Assembly: GCF_934190775.1 (NCBI RefSeq) | Contig: NZ_CAKPTG010000002.1 | Coordinates: 62,001 to 126,000, forward strand | DNA: 64,000 nt | Source: an uncultured Phascolarctobacterium sp. | GTDB lineage: Bacteria > Bacillota > Negativicutes > Acidaminococcales > Acidaminococcaceae | Reading direction: 5' to 3' | In this document: positions 6,326 to 14,399 of the stretch, in pieces | How the letters are laid out: each line of letters starts with the position of its first letter | Position numbering within the stretch: position 1 is the stretch's first letter | Position numbers and translations under genes: made by a program | Notes under the pieces: generated by a model | Database searches by the model: none | The model's input: only the letters and a program-made list of their open reading frames with translations | What the model was told of the DNA's origin: nothing

Positions 6326-7705
6326 ATGGCTCCTCAACCAACAACATATTTCCATTCGGTGGAATTGCAGCGGAATAAATGTCAGGGCTGCGTATCCTGC
6401 GTCAAGCTGTGTCCGACAGAGGCCATTCGCGTGCGCAACGGCAAGGCGGAGATTTTGGGCGACCGCTGTATTGACTGCGGTGCCTGCGCTGCAGGCTGCC
6501 CCTATCATGCCTTTAATGTGAAAACCGACACGCTGGAGGGCCTGGCCGATTATGCTTATAATATTGTGCTGCCTGCGCCTTCGCTGTATGCGCAGTTCCC
6601 GGATAATATCCCGCTGGAAAGCATTTGGCAGGGATTGCATAATATAGGCTTTGATGAAATTTTTGATGTTTCACTGGCTTCGGAGTATATCGCCCTGGAA
6701 ATAGAAGAATATGTAAAAAAGAACAGCAACGGACGCAAGCCGTTGATTTCATCTACCTGCCCCGCAGTTATGCGTTTGATTCAGGTAAAGTTTCCAGAGC
6801 TGATTAAGCAGGTGGTGCCTGTACTGCCGCCGGTAGAGGCTGCCGCAATTTACGTGAAGCGTGAAGCGGCGGCGCGCAAGCAGCTGCCTAAGGAGCTGAT
6901 AGGCGTGTGGTTTATCTCGCCTTGTCCGTCCAAGGAAACTAATATCCGCCAGTCGGTAGATGTGCATCATACGGAGCTTACCGGCAGCTTCAGTCTGTCG
7001 GAGATTTACGGACTGCTGCTGAAGAATCTTGGCGGTACGCATGAGCTGAATGTGCGCACCGGTTCCTCCTACGGTATGGCCTGGGGAACATATGGCGGCG
7101 AAATAGAAAGCGCCGGAATTACCAACGGTCTGGCAATTCACGGCATTGATAATGTGTATGACCTGCTGGAGCAGGTTTCTATGAATAAAATGCCGCAGCT
7201 TGATTATGTGGAGTGCAGTGCCTGCAAAGGAGGTTGCCTGGGCGGCCTTTTGGCAGCAGAAAACAAGTTCGTGGCCGAATGCAACCTGCGCAGGCGTATT
7301 GCCAGCCTACGAGTGCAGGAGCCGGCGGACAGGCGTGAGGCGATGGCGCGCACGATGGTGCTGGAGGACTTCCCGCATTCGGAGGCTTACCGCAAGAAGC
7401 TGGTGGCACGTCCCATGATGCAGCTTGATGATGATATCATGGAAGCAATGAAAAAGTTCGAGCGCATGGAAGAGGTGCTCTGCTCCTTGCCCGGTCTGGA
7501 CTGCGGTGCCTGCGGTGCACCCAGCTGTCAGGGCTTGGCGGAGGATATCGTGCAGGGCAAGGCGCACGAGATAGATTGTATTTTTAAATTGCGTGCCAGT
7601 GTACATAAATTGTCACAGGGCATGCTGGAGCTGGCTAAGCAGATTCCTATTTATCATGAGCCGGCAGAAATAAATAAAACGGAGGCAGAGAACGATGAAG
7701 GTTAA
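6326..7705 (+). CDS. [FeFe]-hydrogenase-like H-domain protein (sensory/HydS-like)
   Basis: 459 residues. Two 4Fe-4S motifs near the N-terminus (CQGCVSCVKLCP and CIDCGACAAGCP) precede a hydrogenase large-subunit domain. The C-terminus has an extra Fe-S motif, CGACGAPSC. The H-cluster motifs are altered: L1 is SSTCPAV instead of TSCCPxW, L2 is SPCPSKET and L3 is ECSACKGGC. One cysteine per position of the usual ligand set remains, but the first L1 cysteine, the proton-transfer residue, is Thr. This fits the putatively sensory hydrogenase groups rather than a fast catalyst. No PAS domain is seen. The gene overlaps the next one by 11 bases. Confidence 0.8.
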   Translation: MAPQPTTYFHSVELQRNKCQGCVSCVKLCPTEAIRVRNGKAEILGDRCIDCGACAAGCPYHAFNVKTDTLEGLADYAYNIVLPAPSLYAQFPDNIPLESIWQGLHNIGFDEIFDVSLASEYIALEIEEYVKKNSNGRKPLISSTCPAVMRLIQVKFPELIKQVVPVLPPVEAAAIYVKREAAARKQLPKELIGVWFISPCPSKETNIRQSVDVHHTELTGSFSLSEIYGLLLKNLGGTHELNVRTGSSYGMAWGTYGGEIESAGITNGLAIHGIDNVYDLLEQVSMNKMPQLDYVECSACKGGCLGGLLAAENKFVAECNLRRRIASLRVQEPADRREAMARTMVLEDFPHSEAYRKKLVARPMMQLDDDIMEAMKKFERMEEVLCSLPGLDCGACGAPSCQGLAEDIVQGKAHEIDCIFKLRASVHKLSQGMLELAKQIPIYHEPAEINKTEAENDEG

Positions 7706-8048
7706 AGAGATGATTGAGAAGCTTGATTTGAAGCTTCTGACTAAGGATGTAAGCGAGGATGCTTTATATGCAGAGGTAGAAGGCGGTTATGCTTCCGATT
7801 TACTGAGTAATGCTATGGGCCAGGGACAGCCTGGTATGGTTTGGGTAACGATGCAGGGACATCAGAATGTTGCTGCCGTTGCTTCGCTGATCGGCTTTGC
7901 GGCAGTTATTGTAGCAGGTGACGGTCCGGTTGCGGAGGATACGCTGCATAAGGCAAATCTGAATGACGTTGTTGTGGCAGCAACCGAAGCGCCTGCCTTT
8001 GAGGTTATCGGCAAGCTGTACGCATTGGGTGTTGGCAAGAAGGACTAA
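7695..8048 (+). CDS. DRTGG domain protein 2 (hydrogenase-associated)
   Basis: 117 residues, paralogous in type to the protein at 5489-5848 but clearly diverged. It begins MKVKEMIEKLDLKLLTKDVS and contains the Gly-rich EGGYASDLLSNAMG stretch characteristic of stand-alone DRTGG proteins, then HQNVAAVASLIGFAAVIVAG. It starts inside the end of the H-domain gene, so the two are probably made in fixed ratio. Function unknown. Presence beside HydABC is a conserved gene-order feature. Confidence 0.8.
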   Translation: MKVKEMIEKLDLKLLTKDVSEDALYAEVEGGYASDLLSNAMGQGQPGMVWVTMQGHQNVAAVASLIGFAAVIVAGDGPVAEDTLHKANLNDVVVAATEAPAFEVIGKLYALGVGKKD

Positions 8049-8051
8049 GCA

Positions 8052-8822
8052 ATGCAGACAGTTCTGGCGGATTTACATGTACATACGCTGCTTTCGCCCT
8101 GTGCTGAGGTAGAGATGACACCGCATCATATTGTGATGCGTGCCGCCGAGTATGGCATTGGCGCGGTTGCTATTACCGATCATAATGCCAGTGCCAATGT
8201 GCCGGCTGCGCTGGAGGCAGCGCAGCGCTACGGCGTGAAGGTATTTCCCGGTATGGAAGTGGAAAGCAGTGAAGAGGCGCATATTGTGGCGCTGTTTGAT
8301 ACGCTGGAGCAGCTGCAGAGATGGCAGCTGCTGGTTGATGAGCATATGAACGGCATGCTGAATGATGCAGAACGCTTTGGTGCTCAGTATGTAGTAGATG
8401 CCGAGGACGAGTTTGTGCGTGAGGAGCAGCGTCTGCTGCACGCACCGCTGTCGCTGACAGCGGCGCAGGTGGTGCAGCAGGTTGCCGCCTTGGGCGGCCT
8501 TACTATTGCCGCTCACATTGACCGTCCTTCCTACAGCATTTTGGGACAGCTTGGTTTTATTGAGCCGGACTTTGGCTTTGCTGCTGCTGAAATTTCTGCA
8601 GCAGGCTGGCAGCGCAAGCTGCAGTCGAAGCTGCAGCGTCTGGCAGGCTATCTGCCGTTTGTTACGGATTCCGATGCACATAATATTTATGATTTTGTGC
8701 AGGGACCGAAAAATTTACTGCAGGTGGAGGCGTTAACGATAGCAGAGCTGAAATTGGCTCTTGCTGGTAAAGGGATGCGCAGTGTCCTGGCGGGACAATT
8801 TTCAGACTTTTGTAAAGAATAA
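8052..8822 (+). CDS. PHP-domain metal-dependent phosphoesterase
   Basis: 256 residues. The PHP motifs are complete: DLHVHT (His9, His11), ITDHN at about 42-46, MEVESSEEAH around 79-88, HIDRPS near 160, and a final DSDAH. These would bind a trinuclear metal site and hydrolyse a phosphoester, but the substrate is not known. It starts 3 bases after the DRTGG gene and is the last gene before the internal promoter at 8866-8894. PHP proteins are regular companions of HydABC loci. Polymerase-associated PHP domains are much larger. Confidence 0.85.
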   Translation: MQTVLADLHVHTLLSPCAEVEMTPHHIVMRAAEYGIGAVAITDHNASANVPAALEAAQRYGVKVFPGMEVESSEEAHIVALFDTLEQLQRWQLLVDEHMNGMLNDAERFGAQYVVDAEDEFVREEQRLLHAPLSLTAAQVVQQVAALGGLTIAAHIDRPSYSILGQLGFIEPDFGFAAAEISAAGWQRKLQSKLQRLAGYLPFVTDSDAHNIYDFVQGPKNLLQVEALTIAELKLALAGKGMRSVLAGQFSDFCKE

Positions 8823-8865
8823 CGCAAATAGAGTACACTATATAACAAAAATCACGTAAATAGTA

Positions 8866-8894
8866 TTGTACAATTAACTGCAAAATGGTATACT
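8866..8894 (+). promoter_or_regulatory. internal promoter for hydCBA
   Basis: TTGTAC (8866-8871) and TATACT (8889-8894) with a 17-base spacer, 43 bases before the NuoE-like gene. It would let the structural hydrogenase genes be transcribed separately from the accessory genes upstream. Confidence 0.65.
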
Positions 8895-8936
8895 GAGTGA
8901 GTAAGTTTACAAAAAATCCTTTAGAGGAGGGGTAGT

Positions 8937-9446
8937 ATGAACAATAGTGAAAACCGTCTTGAGCGTAAATGCAGCTGCTGCGGCGGCGATAATCCGGAAA
9001 AGCAGCGCATAGATGCCATTCTGGAAAAATACGCAGATGTCAAGGGACCGTTGATTCCTATTCTGCAGGAAGTGCAGAACCTGTACAACTATTTGCCTAA
9101 GGATGTACTGGAGTATATTGCCGATAAAACAGGTACGCCGATTTCCGAAATTTACGGCGTAGTAACCTTTTATTCATTGTTCCATCTTAATCCGCGCGGA
9201 CGCAATGTTATTCGCGTCTGCCAGGGTACTGCCTGCCATGTGCGTGGCGGCAAAACAATTCTGCAGGCCTTGGAAAAGCAGCTGGGCATTAAGGCCGGAC
9301 ATACGACCGACGACCTGCGCTTTACCTTGGAAACTGTAGCCTGCATCGGTGCCTGCGGTTTGGCGCCGGTTATGCAGATTAACGATGATACGCATGGACG
9401 CCTGACCACCGATAAGCTGGCAGGCATCTTGGCAAGGTATAAATAA
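8937..9446 (+). CDS. hydC: bifurcating hydrogenase subunit HydC (NuoE-like)
   Basis: 169 residues of the 24-kDa/NuoE family. It binds one 2Fe-2S cluster through CQGTAC and CIGAC motifs around residues 98-103 and 138-142. In HydABC enzymes this subunit works with the NuoF-like HydB, next to the NADH/flavin site. A short Cys-rich N-terminus (CSCCGGD, residues 12-18) precedes the conserved domain and is not typical of the family. GAGGAGGGG ribosome site. First gene after the internal promoter. Confidence 0.9.
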   Translation: MNNSENRLERKCSCCGGDNPEKQRIDAILEKYADVKGPLIPILQEVQNLYNYLPKDVLEYIADKTGTPISEIYGVVTFYSLFHLNPRGRNVIRVCQGTACHVRGGKTILQALEKQLGIKAGHTTDDLRFTLETVACIGACGLAPVMQINDDTHGRLTTDKLAGILARYK

Positions 9447-9447
9447 A

Positions 9448-9999
9448 ATGCGGGAGCTGGCATTACACATCTTGGATATAGCCCAAAATTCTGTGGCTGC
9501 CGGTGCTCGTCACATCTGGCTGACTATCAGCGAAAATGAACAGGGGTACTTCGTTTTCAGTGTTCGCGATGACGGCAAGGGCATGGATAGCGAGATGCTG
9601 CAGCGGGTGCGTGACCCCTTTGTTACCAGCCGTACTACCAGAAAGGTAGGTATGGGGATTCCCTTTATAGATATGGTTACGCAGCAATGCGGCGGACATT
9701 TGGAGCTGCAATCTGCGCCCGGGAAGGGAACCGAGCTGACTGCATATTTCGCGGCAGATAATATTGACCGGCCTCCGCTGGGAGATATTGTGAGCAGTGT
9801 GCAGGTGCTGTTGGCGGGGGCGCCGCAGCTGGAGCTGGAATTTGCCTATAACGGTGCCAACGGCTCGTTGGTGTTCAGAACGCAGGAGGTCAGAGAAATA
9901 TTAGGCGAAGCGTGTGACTTTGCCAATCCTGAAATATACGCCTGGCTGGGAGCTTATTTGCAAGAACAGCTGGCACAGGTGCAGGGTAAGGAGGTATAA
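9448..9999 (+). CDS. GHKL ATPase, histidine-kinase-like (hydrogenase-associated)
   Basis: 183 residues. Motifs: N-box ALHILDIAQNSVAAGA near the start, G1 DDGKGM around 47-52, and a G2 region GMGIPFIDMVTQ followed by GKGTE. There is no His phospho-acceptor domain. A C-terminal extension of about 65 residues is unique to these hydrogenase-linked members. It starts one base after hydC stops. Role unknown, and conserved beside NuoE-like subunits in bifurcating hydrogenase clusters. Confidence 0.8.
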   Translation: MRELALHILDIAQNSVAAGARHIWLTISENEQGYFVFSVRDDGKGMDSEMLQRVRDPFVTSRTTRKVGMGIPFIDMVTQQCGGHLELQSAPGKGTELTAYFAADNIDRPPLGDIVSSVQVLLAGAPQLELEFAYNGANGSLVFRTQEVREILGEACDFANPEIYAWLGAYLQEQLAQVQGKEV

Positions 10000-10003
10000 A
10001 CGA

Positions 10004-10372
10004 ATGAAAAGCTTAGCGGATTTACACGCTTTGAGAGATAAGCTGAAAGCAGATATCAAGCTGCGTCAAAGCTCGGAAACGAAAATTATTGTCGGCATGG
10101 GTACCTGCGGTATTGCTGCCGGTGCGCGCGAGGTTATGAGCGCTATTTTGCAGGAGCTGAACAAGCGTCATTTATTTGACGTGCAGGTACAGCAGACAGG
10201 CTGCATCGGCATGTGCGAAAAAGAGGTGCTTGTGGATGTAGTGCGTCCAGGTGAAGCACGCATTACCTATGGCAAGGTAACCCCTGAGGATGTAGCCAAA
10301 ATTATCGCAGAGCATGTGGTAAACGGTCATATTGTAGAAGAGCTTGTCGTAGGCAGGCTGGATCAGGAATAA
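10004..10372 (+). CDS. 2Fe-2S thioredoxin-like ferredoxin (hydrogenase-associated)
   Basis: 122 residues from the ATG at 10004, behind an AAGGAGG site. The frame is open further upstream but overlaps the previous gene. The four cysteines of a thioredoxin-like 2Fe-2S ferredoxin are at MGTCGIAAGA and TGCIGMCEKE. The same domain is fused to the N-terminus of HydB, so this is a separate, shuttle-like copy. It is located between the GHKL ATPase and hydB. Probably an electron carrier within or next to the hydrogenase. Confidence 0.85.
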   Translation: MKSLADLHALRDKLKADIKLRQSSETKIIVGMGTCGIAAGAREVMSAILQELNKRHLFDVQVQQTGCIGMCEKEVLVDVVRPGEARITYGKVTPEDVAKIIAEHVVNGHIVEELVVGRLDQE

Positions 10373-10446
10373 GCCGCAGGCAGGGTACACAGCCGGAGGA
10401 GCTGTTGTATCATAGCTTGTAAACAAAACAGGTGGAGGAAAATATT

Positions 10447-12237
10447 ATGCAGCATATAAGAGCTCACGTTTTAGTGTGTGGCGGTACGGGCTGTAAGGCT
10501 AACGGCTCGAAGGAAATCCAGCTGACTTTTGCCAGAGAGCTGCAAAAGTTCGGCCTGCAGGATGAGGTTATGGTTGTGGAAACCGGTTGCCATGGCTTCT
10601 GCGAGCACGGACCGCTGGTTATCGTTTATCCGGAAGGCACCTTCTATTGTGGTGTGAAGCCGGAGGACGTTAAAACCATCGTTGAAGAACATTTATATAA
10701 AGGACGTATCGTACAGCGTCTGCTTTATCGTGAACCAATCAATCAGGAGCAGGTTCCGCGTTATTCGGAAATCGGCTTTTACAAAAAGCAGCATCGTCTG
10801 GTGTTGGCTAACTGCGGCGCGATTAACCCGGAGGCTATTGAAGAGTATATCGCTGTAGGTGGTTATGAGGCATTGGCTAAGGCTATTACGCAGATGACTC
10901 CGCAGGAGGTTGTAGACGAGGTCAAAAAATCCGGCCTGCGCGGTCGTGGCGGCGGCGGCTTCCCGACCGGTATGAAATGGCAGTTTGCCAAAAACTCCGA
11001 GAGCGATAAAAAGTATGTTATCTGTAATGCTGACGAGGGCGACCCGGGCGCATTTATGGACCGCAGCGTTCTGGAGGGCGACCCGCACCGTGTATTGGAG
11101 GGCATGGCTATCTGCGGTTATGCTATGGGTGCCGATGAAGGCTATATCTATGTACGTGCGGAATATCCGCTGGCTATCAAACGCCTGCGTACCGCTATTG
11201 CTCAGGCCGAAGAAATGGGCCTGTTAGGCGAGCATATTTTTGAAAGCGATTTCAGCTTTACTATTCATATCAAAGAGGGTGCAGGTGCCTTCGTCTGCGG
11301 CGAAGAAACTGCACTGATGGCTTCTATCGAAGGTAAGCGCGGTATGCCGCGCCCGCGTCCGCCTTTCCCTGCGGTCAGCGGCCTGTGGGGCAAGCCGACG
11401 AATATCAACAACGTAGAAACCTTTGCCAATGTTGCGCAGATTATCGTTAACGGCGCAGACTGGTACTGCCAACTGGGTACCGAAAAATCCAAGGGCACCA
11501 AGGTTTTCGCTTTGACCGGCAAAATCAATAATACCGGTCTGGCAGAGGTGCCAATGGGCATTACCATGCGCGAGATTATCTATGATATCGGCGGCGGTAT
11601 TACCAACGGCAAAAAGTTTAAGGCTGTACAGATCGGCGGTCCGTCCGGCGGCTGTCTGCCCGAAAGCATGTTGGATTTGCCTGTAGATTACGATTCCCTG
11701 ATTGCTGCCGGTGCTATGATGGGCAGCGGCGGTCTGGTTGTTATGGATGAGGACACCTGCATGGTTGATGTTGCTAAGTTCTTCTTGAACTTTACGCAAT
11801 CGGAATCCTGCGGCAAATGCACTCCCTGCCGCGAAGGCACGAAGCGTATGCTGGAAATCCTTACCCGTATTACGGAGGGACAGGGACGCGAGGGCGATAT
11901 CGAGCTGCTGGAAAGCCTTGCCAAGAATATCAAGGAAACAGCTCTTTGCGGCTTGGGACAAACCGCTCCTAACCCTGTTTTGAGCACCTTGAAATATTTC
12001 AGAGATGAATACGAGGCGCATATCAAAGAGAAGCGCTGTCCTGCAGGCGTCTGTGAAAAGATGCTGCATTACGAAATCAGCGATGCCTGCCGCGGCTGCG
12101 GGCTGTGCGCACGTCAGTGTCCGGTACAGGCTATCAGCGGTTCACCGAAAGCAAAACATGTTATTGACCAGAATAAATGCATTAAATGCGGTGCCTGCAT
12201 GGCAGCGTGCCCGTTTAAGGCAATCAGTAAAGCATAA
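10447..12237 (+). CDS. hydB: bifurcating hydrogenase subunit HydB (NuoF-like)
   Basis: 596 residues from the ATG at 10447. The GTG at 10432 lies in the GGTGGAGG site. Domain order: thioredoxin-like 2Fe-2S (CGGTGCKANG, residues 11-20), NuoF core with the NADH/FMN loop GRGGGGFPTG near 165, an SLBB-type segment, 4Fe-4S motif ESCGKCTPC near 453, and two C-terminal ferredoxin motifs (residues 538-595). This is the full HydB architecture. It oxidises or reduces NAD(H) with FMN as the presumed bifurcation centre. It lies 14 bases before hydA. Confidence 0.94.
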   Translation: MQHIRAHVLVCGGTGCKANGSKEIQLTFARELQKFGLQDEVMVVETGCHGFCEHGPLVIVYPEGTFYCGVKPEDVKTIVEEHLYKGRIVQRLLYREPINQEQVPRYSEIGFYKKQHRLVLANCGAINPEAIEEYIAVGGYEALAKAITQMTPQEVVDEVKKSGLRGRGGGGFPTGMKWQFAKNSESDKKYVICNADEGDPGAFMDRSVLEGDPHRVLEGMAICGYAMGADEGYIYVRAEYPLAIKRLRTAIAQAEEMGLLGEHIFESDFSFTIHIKEGAGAFVCGEETALMASIEGKRGMPRPRPPFPAVSGLWGKPTNINNVETFANVAQIIVNGADWYCQLGTEKSKGTKVFALTGKINNTGLAEVPMGITMREIIYDIGGGITNGKKFKAVQIGGPSGGCLPESMLDLPVDYDSLIAAGAMMGSGGLVVMDEDTCMVDVAKFFLNFTQSESCGKCTPCREGTKRMLEILTRITEGQGREGDIELLESLAKNIKETALCGLGQTAPNPVLSTLKYFRDEYEAHIKEKRCPAGVCEKMLHYEISDACRGCGLCARQCPVQAISGSPKAKHVIDQNKCIKCGACMAACPFKAISKA

Positions 12238-12251
12238 GGAGGGGACTGAAG

Positions 12252-13976
12252 ATGCAGATGGTTAATTTGACAATAGATGGAAAACAGATTCAGGCCCCGG
12301 CAGGCTCCAGCGTTCTGGAGGCTGCACGCAGCGCAGGTATTTATATTCCTACGCTGTGCTATCATCCGGACCTGCGTCCGGAGGGTGCCTGCCGCCTGTG
12401 TATGGTAGAGGCCAGCGGTGCGCGTACTCTGGTTGCTTCCTGCGTATATCCTGTAAGCGAGGGTATGGTAGTAAAAACCAATACCTCCAAGGTACGCGAA
12501 GCACGCAAAACTGTGCTGGAGCTGCTTTTGACAAATCACCCGAAGGATTGCCTGTGCTGTCAGAAGAATGGCGACTGCGAGCTGCAGAAAATTGCCGCTG
12601 ATCTGGGCGTGCGTAAGCTGCGCTTCGAGGGTGGCGAAACAAGGGCGCGTACTATTGACAACAGTAATCCTTCTTTGGTACGCGATCAGGAAAAATGCAT
12701 TCTCTGCGGACGCTGCATTCGTGTTTGCCGTGATGTGCAGGGCATGAGCGTTTACAGCTTTGCCGGCCGTGGCTTCAATACCATGGTATCCACAGCCTTT
12801 GAGCATGACCTGCTCAACAGTGCCTGCACCTACTGCGGCCAGTGTGCTGATGTCTGCCCGACAGGCGCTATCGTGGAAAAGGACGATACCGACAAGGTTT
12901 GGGATGCAATCAACAATCCTGAGAAGGTTGTTGTAGTACAAACTGCTCCGTCAGTGCGTGTTGCTCTGGGCGAGGAGCTGGGCATTCCGGCAGGTCAGGT
13001 TGTTACCGGCAAAATGGTAGCAGCATTGCGTCATTTAGGCTTTGATAAGGTTTTTGATACCAACTTCTCTGCCGACCTGACGATTATGGAGGAAGGTCAT
13101 GAGTTCCTGCAGCGCTTGCAGAACGGTGGCGTGCTGCCGATGATTACCTCCTGCAGTCCGGGCTGGGTAAATATGATTGAGCTGAAATATCCTGAGCTGC
13201 TGCCGCATCTGTCTACTGCCAAATCTCCGCAGCAGATGTTTGGTGCTGTTGCCAAAACCTACTTTGCTGAACGTGCAGGCATTGATCCGGCAAAAATAGT
13301 CAGTGTGTCCGTAATGCCCTGTACTGCGAAAAAGGCGGAGGCTGCACGTGAGGAAATGTGCGCCAGCGGCTATCGCGATGTAGATGTGGTTATCACTACA
13401 CGCGAGCTGGGACGCATGATCCGTGAGGCTGGTATTGACTTTAATGCGCTGGAGGAGGCAGAGTTTGATTCTCCGCTGGGTACCGGTACCGGCGCTGCCG
13501 TTATCTTCGGTACGACCGGTGGCGTAATGGAAGCGGCTCTGCGTACTGTGGCCGAGGTTGTTGCCGGCAAGGAGCTGCCTAAGGTTGAATATAATGAAGT
13601 ACGCGGCATGGAGCAGACACGCGAGGCGGTTATTGATGTTGCAGGTACAGCTGTAAAGGTTGCTGTAGTACATACGCTTAAATCTGCCAGGATAATGCTG
13701 GAACGCATTAAGGCAGGAACTGCAGACTACCAGTTTATTGAGGTTATGGCCTGCCCGGGTGGCTGCATCGGCGGTGGTGGTCAGCCTGTGCCGGTGGATG
13801 CTTCCATCAGGGAAAAACGCCGTGAAGCGATTTTTAACTGCGACCGTACAAGCGAATTACGAAAATCGCATGAAAACCCGGAAATAAAAACACTTTATGA
13901 TACGTGGTTAGGCAAACCTCTTTCTGAGAAGGCTCATAGTCTACTGCACACACATTACCACGCGCAAAATCGTTAA
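12252..13976 (+). CDS. hydA: [FeFe] hydrogenase catalytic subunit HydA
   Basis: 574 residues. The N-terminal 2Fe-2S domain (CYHPDLRPEGACRLC, then C62-region) is followed by a His-Cys 4Fe-4S motif (HPKDCLCCQKNGDC), two 4Fe-4S motifs near 148 and 191, then the H-cluster domain. L1 is TSCSPGW (Cys301, Ser302), L2 MPCTAKKAE (Cys357) and L3 MACPGGCIGGGGQP (Cys501, Cys505). L1 has Ser where the clostridial enzyme has a second Cys. I believe this variant recurs in group A enzymes. With HydB and HydC it should couple NADH plus reduced ferredoxin to H2. Confidence 0.94.
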   Translation: MQMVNLTIDGKQIQAPAGSSVLEAARSAGIYIPTLCYHPDLRPEGACRLCMVEASGARTLVASCVYPVSEGMVVKTNTSKVREARKTVLELLLTNHPKDCLCCQKNGDCELQKIAADLGVRKLRFEGGETRARTIDNSNPSLVRDQEKCILCGRCIRVCRDVQGMSVYSFAGRGFNTMVSTAFEHDLLNSACTYCGQCADVCPTGAIVEKDDTDKVWDAINNPEKVVVVQTAPSVRVALGEELGIPAGQVVTGKMVAALRHLGFDKVFDTNFSADLTIMEEGHEFLQRLQNGGVLPMITSCSPGWVNMIELKYPELLPHLSTAKSPQQMFGAVAKTYFAERAGIDPAKIVSVSVMPCTAKKAEAAREEMCASGYRDVDVVITTRELGRMIREAGIDFNALEEAEFDSPLGTGTGAAVIFGTTGGVMEAALRTVAEVVAGKELPKVEYNEVRGMEQTREAVIDVAGTAVKVAVVHTLKSARIMLERIKAGTADYQFIEVMACPGGCIGGGGQPVPVDASIREKRREAIFNCDRTSELRKSHENPEIKTLYDTWLGKPLSEKAHSLLHTHYHAQNR

Positions 13977-13994
13977 TTGTTCTATCTGGATAAT

Positions 13995-14037
13995 ACAAAA
14001 CCCCTTTTTTTTCCGCAGAAAGAAGGGGGTGTTTTGT
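13995..14037 (+). terminator. hairpin after the hydrogenase operon
   Basis: ACAAAACCCC pairs with GGGG...TTTTGT across an A/T-rich loop, 18 bases after hydA. The T-run is inside the loop rather than after the stem, so termination efficiency is uncertain. Confidence 0.5.
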
Positions 14038-14056
14038 AAATTTGTAAAGAAAAAGC

Positions 14057-14085
14057 TTGCAGTGTTACAATTTTGCTGGTATTAT
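14057..14085 (+). promoter_or_regulatory. promoter of the CoA transferase gene, distal
   Basis: TTGCAG (14057-14062) and TATTAT (14080-14085) with a 17-base spacer, giving a leader of about 310 bases. A free TATAAT at 14170-14175 may mark a second start without a good -35. Confidence 0.5.
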
Positions 14086-14399
14086 ATATAGCGTTGAGTG
14101 CATTTTACCTGCTATGTAAAACACAGGAAAAATTTGACAGAAAAAAGTGAAGTTTTTCTGAAAATGTGTTATAATTGTAGCAGAACAAAAGAAGCATTTA
14201 AAAAAATATTTATAGCATAAGCAGGAGTTTTCTGTTATATGTCGAAATGACTAAATAGTCAAGTATGAAATATTTGTGAAGTGCTTAAAAACAGGTAATA
14301 TCTTATTTGTAATGTCACAAGGCATTGCTGATAAGTTATATGCACAGGGGTAACACCCTTATAAAACACAATGTCCTAATTAAAAGGAGGAAGGTAAAC
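14086..14399 (+). other. long leader of the CoA transferase gene with palindrome
   Basis: No gene is seen here. The region is A/T rich and holds a TATAAT (14170-14175), an unpaired TTGACA (14134-14139) and a perfect palindrome TGACTAAATAGTCA at 14248-14261. The palindrome could be an operator for a dimeric regulator. The AAAAGGAGGAAGG ribosome site lies at 14382-14394. Confidence 0.5.
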
